DNA of 64,000 bases from Sphingobacterium sp. UT-1RO-CII-1 (GTDB lineage: Bacteria; Bacteroidota; Bacteroidia; Sphingobacteriales; Sphingobacteriaceae), in NCBI RefSeq assembly GCF_026711005.1, contig NZ_JAPPVJ010000002.1:372001-436000 (forward strand), read 5' to 3'. This document shows, in pieces, positions 1 to 7,868 of this stretch. The translations under genes were made by a program, and so were the position numbers. Position 1 is the stretch's first letter. Each line of letters begins with the position of its first letter. The notes under the pieces were generated by a model. It made no database searches. It saw only the letters and a program-made list of their open reading frames with translations, and was not told the DNA's origin.

Positions 1-66
1 ATAAACAACTCCTGCGGGAAGCTCGGTCATCAGCTTGTTTATTTTACTCTGTATAACAGTATTCAT
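1..66 (-). CDS. AbiEi-like antitoxin, N-terminus only
   Basis: This reading frame starts at 66 and runs off the left edge. It encodes about 22 residues beginning MNTVIQSKINKL and continuing MTELPAGVV. That pattern resembles the winged-helix N-terminus of type IV AbiEi antitoxins from Bacteroidota. These repress their own operon and counteract an AbiEii nucleotidyltransferase toxin. Only the first helix is visible, so the family call rests on resemblance and the cognate toxin would lie outside the window. An inverted repeat at 80-112 sits just upstream of the start. Confidence 0.4.
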   Translation of the reverse strand, partial: MNTVIQSKINKLMTELPAGVVY

Positions 67-79
67 ACTTCCTTTTTTC

Positions 80-112
80 TAAACAAAATAAACTAAAAAA
101 TGATTTTGTTTA
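80..112. promoter_or_regulatory. Inverted repeat upstream of the AbiEi-like gene
   Basis: The arms TAAACAAAAT (80-89) and ATTTTGTTTA (103-112) are perfect complements separated by 13 bp. The repeat lies 14 bp upstream of the start codon at 66. AbiEi antitoxins are known to bind inverted repeats in their own promoter, so an autoregulatory operator is the simplest reading. The AT-richness means a chance repeat cannot be excluded. Confidence 0.4.
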
Positions 113-253
113 TTTAAATAGATATAAAGGTATTAAAAATACCTTAAACCCGTCCATAATAAACTTATGGTTTATTAAACTATCTCCTTTTATTACCATC
201 ATTCTGGCATTATCGTCTACACTTTTTCCTTCTCTTCACCCTATTAGCAAATG

Positions 254-306
254 CATATTCAAGTCTCCTACAAGATGCATGCAGTCTAATAAGAAATCAA
301 ATAATA
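254..306. repeat. Diverged direct repeat, copy A
   Basis: Aligns without gaps to 679-731 at a constant offset of 425 bp, with 42 of 53 positions identical. The shared blocks include CATATTC, TACAAGAT and AATCAAATAATA. It has no open frame. It is probably a relic of a duplicated flanking or promoter region in this decayed defence-gene zone. Confidence 0.6.
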
Positions 307-467
307 GGGTGTGAAAGATAGTAACGTGCATATTATTGTTTTGCAAAAAAGTGTTGTCTATCCTTCGACAGGCTCAGGATGACACTAGGCTTGTCGGGGA
401 TGGTTAATGCAATATAAGCTGTATTCTACTCTTTTTTCCCTCTCCTACTTCGCTACTAACTCTTTTC

Positions 468-662
468 CTAATCTTGCCCATCTTCCGTCTCTGGAGCATT
501 TATCTCACTCAATACCAACGCTTGCAATTCAGCTTTGGGTTTCATAATTTGATATTCTGCTACATCTATAGGCTTATTAATATCTTGCATGGCAATCTCT
601 ACATCGACACGCTCTTTGAACTGCTGCTCTAAAGAATCTTGGTTAATAATAAATTTTGGTCT
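468..662 (-). pseudogene. DUF1016 (YhcG-type PD-(D/E)XK) C-terminal fragment
   Basis: The minus-strand frame ending at the stop 468-470 reads PKFIINQDSLEQQFKERV, then MQDINKPIDVAEYQI, and ends in ETEDGQD. The phrase DINKP(I/G)VAEY is a hallmark of the C-terminus of DUF1016/YhcG proteins, which carry a PD-(D/E)XK nuclease fold. An in-frame TAG lies just upstream and no start or nuclease core remains, so this is a remnant of about 64 codons. The upstream DNA (679-731) holds copy B of a diverged repeat. Confidence 0.5.
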
Positions 663-678
663 CTCCTATTCCCATATC

Positions 679-731
679 CATATTCTAGCCTCTTACAAGA
701 TACCTGAAATTTAATAGTGAATCAAATAATA
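679..731. repeat. Diverged direct repeat, copy B
   Basis: Partner of 254-306 (79 % identity, no gaps). It lies immediately upstream, in minus-strand terms, of the DUF1016 remnant. Copy A may therefore mark the upstream region of a second, lost copy of the same gene. Confidence 0.6.
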
Positions 732-922
732 TGCGCAATAATACAAGGCTGATAATTGGTTGTTGTACGGGAAGCCGTAGCGCTATTGGCTTTACTAAAA
801 AAATCAATTGGTGAATGGATGGGGCGTAAGGACTGTATAAACTGCTTTCCTTTGTCTGTTAAATTAGAATGTTAAGACTTTGACTTTATCATCAAATAGA
901 TCGTCTCTTTTGAAAAAACACC

Positions 923-1012
923 GTTTAATAAGATTAACACGTCATGTTTTAATAAAAATAACACAGCAAGGTTTAATAAGATTAACACAGCAGGGTTTAA
1001 TAAATTTATAAG
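923..1012. repeat. Short tandem repeat, about 24-bp period
   Basis: Four degenerate head-to-tail units begin at 923, 946, 971 and 995. Each starts GTTTAATAA or a variant, and most continue with ATTAACAC and a CAGCAGG-like tail. Units are 23-25 bp with no unique spacers, which excludes CRISPR. The frame is not conserved through all units. It sits between two pseudogene remnants and may be a replication-slippage product. Confidence 0.6.
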
Positions 1013-1028
1013 AATATGGCACTATCTC

Positions 1029-1288
1029 TTATAGTTCGTTGTATTTTTTGGCAGTGCCCTTGGCTTTGTCTACGGGATATTTCTCATTGTTGCGCTTCAT
1101 CTTGTCGTCGGATACTGTACTCTGAAATTTTTACGATCTCCAAGGTTTAATAACTCCTGAAGTTCATGCCTTGTATGCTTGTCCGTCATCACTGATAATA
1201 GTGATTCAACTTGGGGGCTGACTTGGGGGGTGACTTGAGGGGTGACTTGAGGGGTGACTTGCTCACTTGATGGCAAAGTAACTCTCAA
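1029..1288 (-). pseudogene. C-terminal tail of a Fic/AlbA-type ATP-binding regulator, frameshifted
   Basis: A 63-codon minus-strand frame contains four VTPQV/VSPQV repeats, then ELQELLNLGDRKNF. This combination is typical of the winged-helix tail of Fic or AlbA_2 (divergent AAA) proteins in Bacteroidota. The frame then breaks. A shifted frame continues as SDDKMKRNNEKYPVDKAKG and stops at 1029-1031. The start at 1288 is arbitrary because the main domains are missing. This is a decayed gene end, not a functional small protein. Confidence 0.5.
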
Positions 1289-1309
1289 AAAGTTTTCAGA
1301 GAAGTGGAA

Positions 1310-1720
1310 CTATATTTACATACGTAGCAAAGTGCATTTTATGTTGCACAGTTTTAAAAAGTGCTGCGAGACCTCTGTCTTGGCGTTGTAATCGATACTG
1401 GTCGCAGAGATATCCAATACTGTGCGTCAGAAGATCTTTTTGGATAAGCGCATATCACCGATGCGAGCCACAACACCCCATTGAAGTAGTTGCTTCCTCC
1501 AGCTTGCTTGAGCAACTCATCATTCATGGTAAAGCCCTTGACAATATACTAACGTATAGGTGCGGTAGCCCATTGGCGGAACTTGGTGCCCTGATGACTT
1601 CTGACACGATAGCCTACGGAGATAATAACATCGAGGTTGTAGAACTTAACTGGTTTGTCTGAACCACTAATGTGCAAAATTTGCACATTGCTTTTTTTCG
1701 TCTAATTCACCATCAGTAAA
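1310..1720 (-). pseudogene. RhuM-family virulence protein, multiply frameshifted
   Basis: Joining the minus-strand frames in order gives a recognisable RhuM domain: GELDE and CANFAH near 1700, FYNLDVIISVGYRVRS then GTKFRQWAT near 1570-1650, YIVKGFTMNDELLKQAG near 1510, and VLDISATSIDYNAKTEVSQ near 1390. At least three frame changes are needed. The intact gene at 1992 carries the same YNLDVIISVGYRV block, so the two are paralogues facing in opposite directions. RhuM proteins belong to toxin/phage-type modules; their exact role is not settled. Confidence 0.65.
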
Positions 1721-1755
1721 AACTAGTCCGCCTACTAACTTCGATAAGAGTTTTT

Positions 1756-1899
1756 TCAATATTCCAAATACTTCATTTGTATACTACTCTCTGTTATCCA
1801 ATCTGGCAGCTTATTCCACAACAACTCATCGATATCTGCACAGGACATAGCACTATGCTGTGATATGGCTTTTAACATGAGATCAAGTAGACACCTTAC
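1756..1899 (-). pseudogene. C-terminal fragment of an ATP-binding regulator
   Basis: The minus-strand frame reads ISQHSAMSCADIDELLWNK, then LPDWITESSIQMK, and stops at 1756-1758. The phrase IDxLLWxKLPDW recalls the winged-helix C-terminus of AlbA_2/divergent AAA ATP-binding proteins. No N-terminal domain or start precedes it. It is another relic in the same decayed cluster. The family assignment is from resemblance only. Confidence 0.35.
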
Positions 1900-1991
1900 A
1901 TTACTAACATTTTTAGTTATCGTTTTTTTTTCGTTAACTTAGTATAAGCTAAATATTTGAGCTTAATTATTAACCTTCTAAAACATTTATT

Positions 1992-2996
1992 ATGATGGAA
2001 TATGATAAACTTAATGAAATAGAAATATACAAATCTTCTGATGCTGAGATTGAGGTTCAGGTAACACTTCAAGGCGATACGGTCTGGCTAAACAGGCATC
2101 AAATGGCATTGTTGTTTGACCGTGATGTAAAGACTATAGGTAAGCATATCAATACTGTATTCAAAGATGGGGAATTGGAAGAGAATTCAACTGTCGCAAA
2201 ATTTGCGACAGTTCAAAAAGAGGGCACACGAACAGTAGAAAGAGACATAGAATATTACAACTTGGACGTTATCATTTCCGTCGGCTACAGGGTGAAATCG
2301 AAAAGAGGTACGCAGTTTCGGCAATGGGCTACGCAGCGTTTGAAAGATTATCTAGTGCAGGGGTATGCTATTAACGAAAAGCGTCTTGCTGAAAAAAAAC
2401 AACAGGTGGAATATCTGAAGACAGGTATCAAAATCTTAAGCCGGGCTATTGCTCAACAGGCATCTACAGAAGATAGTGAAGCATTAGAAATATTCGCTAA
2501 CGGCCTTCAGCTATTGGACGACTATGATCATGAACAGCTAGACATGAAGGGAATAACACTAAAAGACACCATCTACCCTTCGATCAATGAATATCTAAAT
2601 GTCGTACATCGAATGAAGTCGGATTTCGATTCTGATGTATTTGCCAAGCCTAAAGACAGAAGCTTTGAAAGCTCCGTAAATCAGATTCAACAGACTTTTG
2701 ACAACGAAGAGCTGTACCCTACTATTGAAGAAAAAGCCGCCATGTTGCTGTATCTTGTTGTAAAAAACCACTCATTTGTTGATGGCAATAAACGTATTGC
2801 AGCGGCTTGCTTTCTCCATTTTCTGAATAAAAACAATCTTCTGTTTTCTCCGAACGGACAAGCTGCCATCAGCAACGAGGCATTGGCTGCTCTTACTTTA
2901 TTTGTAGCTACTAGTAAATCGGATGAGATGGAAACTGTAAAAATGTTTATCATTAGTATTCTAAATAGAAGTATCCCTATCACAAGACCATCTTGA
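1992..2996 (+). CDS. RhuM-Fic/Doc fusion protein
   Basis: This 334-aa protein has an N-terminal RhuM-type domain (about 10-130, with NLDVIISVGYRV and GTQFRQWA) and a C-terminal Fic/Doc domain (about 180-325). The Fic motif is HSFVDGNKRIA with His260, Asp264 and Lys267-Arg268. This is closer to the Doc form (HxFxDxNKR) than to AMP-transferring Fic enzymes (HPFxxGNGR). Doc enzymes phosphorylate elongation factor Tu; whether this one does is unknown. No antitoxin gene adjoins it, so it may be self-inhibited or orphaned. The upstream 900 bp holds a decayed paralogue. The first of two adjacent ATG codons is taken as start. Confidence 0.8.
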   Translation: MMEYDKLNEIEIYKSSDAEIEVQVTLQGDTVWLNRHQMALLFDRDVKTIGKHINTVFKDGELEENSTVAKFATVQKEGTRTVERDIEYYNLDVIISVGYRVKSKRGTQFRQWATQRLKDYLVQGYAINEKRLAEKKQQVEYLKTGIKILSRAIAQQASTEDSEALEIFANGLQLLDDYDHEQLDMKGITLKDTIYPSINEYLNVVHRMKSDFDSDVFAKPKDRSFESSVNQIQQTFDNEELYPTIEEKAAMLLYLVVKNHSFVDGNKRIAAACFLHFLNKNNLLFSPNGQAAISNEALAALTLFVATSKSDEMETVKMFIISILNRSIPITRPS

Positions 2997-3240
2997 ATAC
3001 ACCAATGAGCTGAAGGTCTAGTGGATGATGAGAGTATAATAATTACCTCAGGAATGAATTCATTGCAACATGGGCTTGCGGTTGAGAGCCTATAACTCGG
3101 CCAACTCTAACGATATGATTGAGAATATCGAACCCTTTTTTTCTCAGTTATACCTATTATTAAAAGTAAAAAATGATAATAAACGATAAAAGGATACTTA
3201 TATTCATATATCGTTATTTTTAGCTACCTTACGGTATACA

Positions 3241-4305
3241 ATGAAAAAGTTCATCACACTTATTGCACTATCTTTCCTTTTATTGGTAGGCTGTGCAGGT
3301 TCTAGACATTTTAATATAAAAGACGTTGAAAGTGGCTTTGTGAATACAACAAAAGAAGATATAAAGTATTATGACCTGAAAGAAAAAAAGGATACCACAA
3401 CCTTTATTGTTTTAAGTGATGACTATGATAAAAAGAAGCCCGTATTAATTTTTCTTCAAGGCTCTCTCCCTGTGCCATTATTGTTAAAAGCTTATGATGA
3501 GAATCATCAAATGGTTTTTTCTTTCTTAGAAAAAGAAACAGTTGACACACTAAAAAAAGAGTATCATCTCGTGGCTATATCTATGCCGACAGTTCCACTA
3601 ATTGTAAATATGGAAAATGTTGATGATAGAATTGCTTATGTTAAAGAAAAAGAACCAGAAAGCGTATTTGATCCTGCATATCATGAAGCAAATGTGCTGG
3701 CAAATTATGTAAGAAGAACCAAAGGAGTTATTGACTTTCTGAGCAAGCAACAGTGGGTAGATAAAAGTCATATTTCGTTATTTGGACATTCGCAAGGAGC
3801 AAAAGTGGCTATAGTAACAGCTGTAGATAATAAAAAAGTACGTAAAGTAGGCTTCTCGGGCGGAAATCCTTTTGGCAGAACTGACCACACTATCCGTGAA
3901 TATAGGTACGATGCAATACAGGGGAGAGCTACACACGAGCAGGTGCAGCACGCCGTTGACTACTTTTATAAAGCATGGGAAGATATGACAGCGAACCCAA
4001 ACGCAAAAGAAACAAAATATGCTGATGCAAATAGAACGTGGTTGAGTTTTGATGAACCACTTATTCCCTACTTCTTAAAAGTCAAGCAACCGATATATGT
4101 TTGCTATGGCACAATGGATCCAAAATCGGTGATGTCCGATGTTTTGCCTTTTTACTTTACAACGGCAAAGAAAAAGAATTTAACGATGCGTCCATATCCG
4201 GGACTGGAACACAACTATTATAAACTCGATGAAAACTTCAAGAGCACAGACGAAACTCTTTGGAACGAAGTAATTATGGAGTTCATGAGATGGGATTTCG
4301 AATAA
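3241..4305 (+). CDS. Alpha/beta-hydrolase lipoprotein
   Basis: The 354-aa product has a lipoprotein signal ending in LLVGC, with lipidated Cys18, so it should be anchored in the envelope. The nucleophile elbow is GHSQGA with Ser184. A likely catalytic His is His324 in GLEHNYY. Sequence before the elbow (SLPVPLLLKAYD) fits the oxyanion strand of the fold. The substrate is unknown; esterase or peptidase activity is possible. It is monocistronic, with no close gene on either side. Accessory position next to a RhuM-Fic gene suggests gain by transfer, though this is inference. Confidence 0.7.
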   Translation: MKKFITLIALSFLLLVGCAGSRHFNIKDVESGFVNTTKEDIKYYDLKEKKDTTTFIVLSDDYDKKKPVLIFLQGSLPVPLLLKAYDENHQMVFSFLEKETVDTLKKEYHLVAISMPTVPLIVNMENVDDRIAYVKEKEPESVFDPAYHEANVLANYVRRTKGVIDFLSKQQWVDKSHISLFGHSQGAKVAIVTAVDNKKVRKVGFSGGNPFGRTDHTIREYRYDAIQGRATHEQVQHAVDYFYKAWEDMTANPNAKETKYADANRTWLSFDEPLIPYFLKVKQPIYVCYGTMDPKSVMSDVLPFYFTTAKKKNLTMRPYPGLEHNYYKLDENFKSTDETLWNEVIMEFMRWDFE

Positions 4306-4416
4306 AATCAAGAAAAGAAAAAGCATCAATATTGAAGAGTCTATATGATACAGTACTGAAATAGCTTGACCTATTGGTCAATAACTTTAGTGTACTTTAG
4401 TCTGGAACGGTGGGTA

Positions 4417-4424
4417 TAATTTTG
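4417..4424 (+). promoter_or_regulatory. Promoter -7 box TAATTTTG
   Basis: An exact match to the Bacteroidota -7 consensus TAnnTTTG, about 70 bp before the ATG at 4494. It overlaps the longer upstream reading of the next gene, which supports the internal ATG at 4494 as the real start. A clear -33 TTTG is not seen. Confidence 0.45.
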
Positions 4425-4493
4425 TTGCAATATTCCATAGGTGTATATTTACATAGATTAAAATTTCAATTAACACACATCAATTATAACATA

Positions 4494-4934
4494 ATGAAAA
4501 GCAAACTCTTACAAATTTTTATTTTTTTAATTATTGGAATCGTACCAGCACATTCACAATCTCATTTGGAAAGTCTAGAACGTATTAAAGAGCATAATTC
4601 AAAACTAATGGAGAGCCTTTCTGAAGGGGCTTACAACGATTTCGCACAAGGGATTAAACTAGTTACTAATATAGCACATAATGCAGACTTTACTAAACAA
4701 GTAGAAGTGTACTGGAGCGGTTTATCTACCAAACTGGGAGACTTAAGTGACTATGAAATCATTTCTGAAACCACGATTGGTAAGCGCCTATTTATCGCCA
4801 ACATATTCTTATATTATGATTTATTCCCTGTTTTATTACGACTTTCATATTATAAGAATAAGAAGGGTTGGGTGTTAATAAACCTTAAAAGCGAAGAAAA
4901 TGTAGAAAATTATTTGAAAGAAATAAAGCAATAG
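4494..4934 (+). CDS. Small secreted protein of unknown function
   Basis: The product is 146 aa and begins MKSKLLQIFIFLIIGIVPAH, followed by SQS, a clear Sec signal peptide with probable cleavage after the Ser/Gln stretch near residue 23. The open frame extends 28 codons further upstream, but that extension would cover the promoter box and precede the signal peptide, so it is rejected. The mature part is mixed alpha/beta with KGWVLINLKSEENV near the C-terminus, reminiscent of small periplasmic DUF3887-like proteins. I do not recognise a family with confidence. Confidence 0.6.
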   Translation: MKSKLLQIFIFLIIGIVPAHSQSHLESLERIKEHNSKLMESLSEGAYNDFAQGIKLVTNIAHNADFTKQVEVYWSGLSTKLGDLSDYEIISETTIGKRLFIANIFLYYDLFPVLLRLSYYKNKKGWVLINLKSEENVENYLKEIKQ

Positions 4935-4953
4935 GAAGGAGCTTTCAAAAGGT

Positions 4954-5217
4954 TTATTTATTTGTGTCGTTGAGAACAAAATCATCAGTCATCATAGTGG
5001 AATCCCAATGAATCAGGTTGGCAGAGCTCGAGTTCTTCTTTACAAACTGTTCAAAACCCGCCTTTGAGAGACAGACCTCTCACATCGTAATAATATTCGT
5101 AAAACTCATAGTAATCTAACACCTTCCGAGTTATTGCAGAAAGTGGAATGATCTGCACCTGGCTACTAACCAAACCATTTATCTTGGTTGTAGACGATAG
5201 AAATTGTTGACTGTCCC
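4954..5217 (-). pseudogene. Decayed hypothetical gene, C-terminal remnant
   Basis: On the minus strand a frame from about 5217 reads FLSSTTKINGLVSSQVQIIP and continues through DYYEFYEYYYDVRGLSLKGG. It is interrupted by one frameshift near 5060, then continues as EQFVKKNSSSANLIHWDST and ends at the stop 4954-4956. Codon use looks natural on both sides of the shift. No start is present. The family is not recognised; it may have been cut by the event that left the Rpn tail copy at 5307-5348. Confidence 0.4.
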
Positions 5218-5306
5218 CTAAAGATGGAAAAAGGGTTAATATGGCGAAGATATTCCGTAAAGCAGCTATTGAGCAGATTTGCCAATTATTTCAGTGCTAT
5301 ATTTAA

Positions 5307-5348
5307 CTCTTTCTTGTCTTTTTACGATTTCTAGTACTCCCATGTCAA
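5307..5348 (-). repeat. Orphan copy of an Rpn-gene segment
   Basis: These 42 bp match 5541-5582, inside the Rpn gene, at 41 of 42 positions. They encode the same MGVLEIVKRQER phrase on the minus strand. Here the phrase is followed by VKYSTEIIGKSAQ and a stop, a different tail. It sits just past the stop of the intact gene, so it looks like the end of a second, mostly lost Rpn paralogue. Confidence 0.7.
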
Positions 5349-5352
5349 GGCT

Positions 5353-6351
5353 CTACTTCTTAACAAGCTCAGCCCGAACATCCTCGACCATAGCTACAGT
5401 TGTCTCGGCGATACTGGCAATCTGCTGATCAGAAAAATCAGTTTGGTTGATCAGATTGCGAATAAAAGATCGTTTTTCAGCTACCGCACGCTTACGCTCT
5501 TCAAGACGTCCTTTTTCAAGTCCCTTTGCTAGACCAGACTCTCTTTCTTGTCTTTTTACGATTTCTAATACTCCCATGTCAATAGTGCCTCCTGTCACTT
5601 CATAAATGTATGTATCAAAGATACTGTTTATTTCATTATCACGGATAAAGATAAAATTTTTCAAGAAGATTAAAAAACTGATAATCCGATCTTTATCGTA
5701 TTTCTGCGTATCGATCAAAGCACGGGCTATCGTGCTAGGATCGGCCGCAAGTTCCTCCTCTGGCACTTTACCTTCAAGCAAAGCTTTACGGCAAGCCAGC
5801 ACGATATAGGCGAAGATATTGTCCATAGCAAGAAGCTCGCCCTCCTCGTGGTCTAAAATGTGGTAAGAAAGATAGTTAAAATAGTGCGACGTTTTTATAC
5901 CATCGTATACATACTTGCCGGGGCGAACCTGCTTATCATCTCCAGTAAAAATGGCAATAGTTTCGACAGGTACATTGTAACGATCCAGAATACGGTAGTT
6001 GTACTGGAAGATACGGAAGGAAAAATTAGGGTCGCTCCCACCCTCGATTTCGGTATGCACGAGGAGCCAGCGCTCGGCACCATCGAGTAGAAAAACTTTG
6101 ACCAACAGATCGGCAATACGGGTGCTACTCTTGCGATCCCGATCGGGGATAATCTTTAAAAGCTCTTTATCCAGAAAGGTGATACCTTTAGGAAAATCAA
6201 ACAGCTGATCGGCTTCCGCATACATAAAACGCAGGAAATCGGGAAAGTTCTCTTTAAAGATGCCTTTCAACAACTCGTCGTTCTTACGGTGCGGAATCTC
6301 GGTTTTTTCGGCAGAGCCACGACCTGCAGATTGCTTGCTATCCTTAGACAT
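5353..6351 (-). CDS. Rpn-family recombination-promoting nuclease / putative transposase
   Basis: The 332-aa protein has the Rpn/PD-(D/E)XK_2 layout: an N-terminal NDELLKGIFKENFPDFLRF helix, a nuclease core with RIADLLVKV and LLVHTEIEG (candidate acidic residues near 82-105), and a charged helical tail rich in KGLEKGRLEERKR. Rpn proteins (for example RpnA) cleave DNA in a calcium-stimulated way and raise RecA-independent recombination. Members within a genome often exchange their C-terminal tails, and here a copy of the tail junction lies just downstream (5307-5348). It is flanked by pseudogenes and an orphan ATPase, so it is accessory. Confidence 0.75.
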   Translation of the reverse strand: MSKDSKQSAGRGSAEKTEIPHRKNDELLKGIFKENFPDFLRFMYAEADQLFDFPKGITFLDKELLKIIPDRDRKSSTRIADLLVKVFLLDGAERWLLVHTEIEGGSDPNFSFRIFQYNYRILDRYNVPVETIAIFTGDDKQVRPGKYVYDGIKTSHYFNYLSYHILDHEEGELLAMDNIFAYIVLACRKALLEGKVPEEELAADPSTIARALIDTQKYDKDRIISFLIFLKNFIFIRDNEINSIFDTYIYEVTGGTIDMGVLEIVKRQERESGLAKGLEKGRLEERKRAVAEKRSFIRNLINQTDFSDQQIASIAETTVAMVEDVRAELVKK

Positions 6352-6523
6352 AATTAATTGATTTATTTACAATTAGCAACACTAAAATAGTAAATAAAAA
6401 AACGTATTACCAAAAATATTAGCAATAAATGTCAAATAACAATACAAACAAGATTTACTGTGTTCTTGACTTCAAGACAGCACGCTACTAAAACCTACAG
6501 CTTCTCATGTCTCAATTTTTTAA

Positions 6524-6531
6524 TACCTTTG
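6524..6531 (+). promoter_or_regulatory. Promoter -7 box TACCTTTG
   Basis: An exact TAnnTTTG match 24 bp before the ATG at 6556. It rules out the longer reading from 6460, because that start would lie upstream of transcription. Confidence 0.5.
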
Positions 6532-6555
6532 CATACGAAAATCCTCCACATCATC

Positions 6556-7824
6556 ATGAAGAATAGCACAAAAATCACCAACGCCAGTATTGAATCAGCA
6601 GGATTGCCGAAAGATCCTAAATATGCTATTGCTGAATATATCTGGAATGGCTTTGATGCTAAAGCAAGCCATATAAATATTAAGATAAGTAGTAATGAAC
6701 TAGGCTATATTGAGCGAATTTCTATCATAGACAACGGAGATGGCATAGACCCTAAACTATTAAATCATTCTTTTGGTAATTTTTTAGATTCTTTAAAGAA
6801 AACAAGTCCAAAGCGCAGCTCATACACCCGAGGTAAAAAAGGAAAAGGCAGGTTCTCTTTCTCTCTTTTTGCAGCTCGAGCCAGCTGGCATACGATCATA
6901 ACGGAGGAGAATGCGTTTAGAGAGTATAGTATACGTATTGCTAGAGACACTAAAGAAGTATATGAAATCACGGAGCCACAAAAGTCAACGGCTGATTGTA
7001 CAGGAACCACAGTAACACTACATGGTGTATTTGGACTCAATGCATCGACATTTGAATCCGATGAATTTATCGATTTTTTAGCACAGGAATTTGGATGGTT
7101 TTTACACCTCAACAAAGATTTGGGATACACTATTCAAATAAATGGAACCCCGCTTTCTTACGAGCAACTTATTCAAGAAACTGAAACGACGTCAATTACC
7201 ATTTATACCGAAAAAGAAAACTCGTATCTGTTCAAGATAAATTATATACGCTGGAAACATAGCATCGGTGACCGCTACTACTATTACTTGCTGAATAGCC
7301 AAAAAACAGAAGTTGCAAAAGTGTTAAGCAGCTTTAACAATAATGCTATTGAATACCACCATTCCGTATATGTAGAGTCCGTCTTTTTTGACCATTTTGA
7401 GCAATCGGATATCTTACTATCTAACGACTCTAACTTATTTAGCGAAAAAGAACAGCAAGTAGTTTATCGCCGATTAATTGCCGAACTTCGAGATCTTTTG
7501 GAAAGGAAACAAAAGAAATATATTCGCGAGCAGGCTGTAGAGATAAAATTGAAAGAGCTGGTACAAAAACAAATATTACCGCAGTATACGGATTCGACAC
7601 CAGATCAGCAAAGAAAAGAAACCTTACTAAAACTGATACAGGAACTCTATATAGCCGACCCTCGTGTTTTTGTGGGGATAAAAACGGACCTTGTACGCAC
7701 ATACCTTGGCTTTCTAGATTTATTGTTGCAAACTGAACGCAAAACAGAAATACTGCCTATTATCCAGCAGTCTATTCCACTTTCGGATAAAGAAAAAGAA
7801 CGCATAAGGCTTTTGTTAAAGTAA
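6556..7824 (+). CDS. Orphan GHKL-type ATPase
   Basis: The 422-aa product carries a Hsp90/MutL/histidine-kinase type (GHKL) ATP-binding domain over about residues 1-190. Its motifs are EYIWNGFDA (N-box, metal and ATP contacts), DNGDGID (G1) and GKKGKGRFS (G2). A middle beta-rich region (about 190-300) follows, then a charged helical C-terminus with RDLLERKQKKYIREQA. It lacks kinase, endonuclease and chaperone domains, so MORC-like or defence-type conformational ATPases are the closest analogy. No histidine phosphoacceptor is visible. It is monocistronic between an Rpn gene and a ParDE pair, consistent with an accessory role. The function is unknown. Confidence 0.65.
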   Translation: MKNSTKITNASIESAGLPKDPKYAIAEYIWNGFDAKASHINIKISSNELGYIERISIIDNGDGIDPKLLNHSFGNFLDSLKKTSPKRSSYTRGKKGKGRFSFSLFAARASWHTIITEENAFREYSIRIARDTKEVYEITEPQKSTADCTGTTVTLHGVFGLNASTFESDEFIDFLAQEFGWFLHLNKDLGYTIQINGTPLSYEQLIQETETTSITIYTEKENSYLFKINYIRWKHSIGDRYYYYLLNSQKTEVAKVLSSFNNNAIEYHHSVYVESVFFDHFEQSDILLSNDSNLFSEKEQQVVYRRLIAELRDLLERKQKKYIREQAVEIKLKELVQKQILPQYTDSTPDQQRKETLLKLIQELYIADPRVFVGIKTDLVRTYLGFLDLLLQTERKTEILPIIQQSIPLSDKEKERIRLLLK

Positions 7825-7868
7825 AGATGTTCTTATGTGCTGCATAATTTATCAAAAGTGCTACTTTT

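Noticed and set aside
361..384. CCTTCGACAGGCTCAGGATG-type word as a mobile-element end
   Set aside because: This word is a widespread intergenic sequence; it occurs once here and has no partner.
923..1012. CRISPR-like array
   Set aside because: The units abut without unique spacers and are only 23-25 bp.
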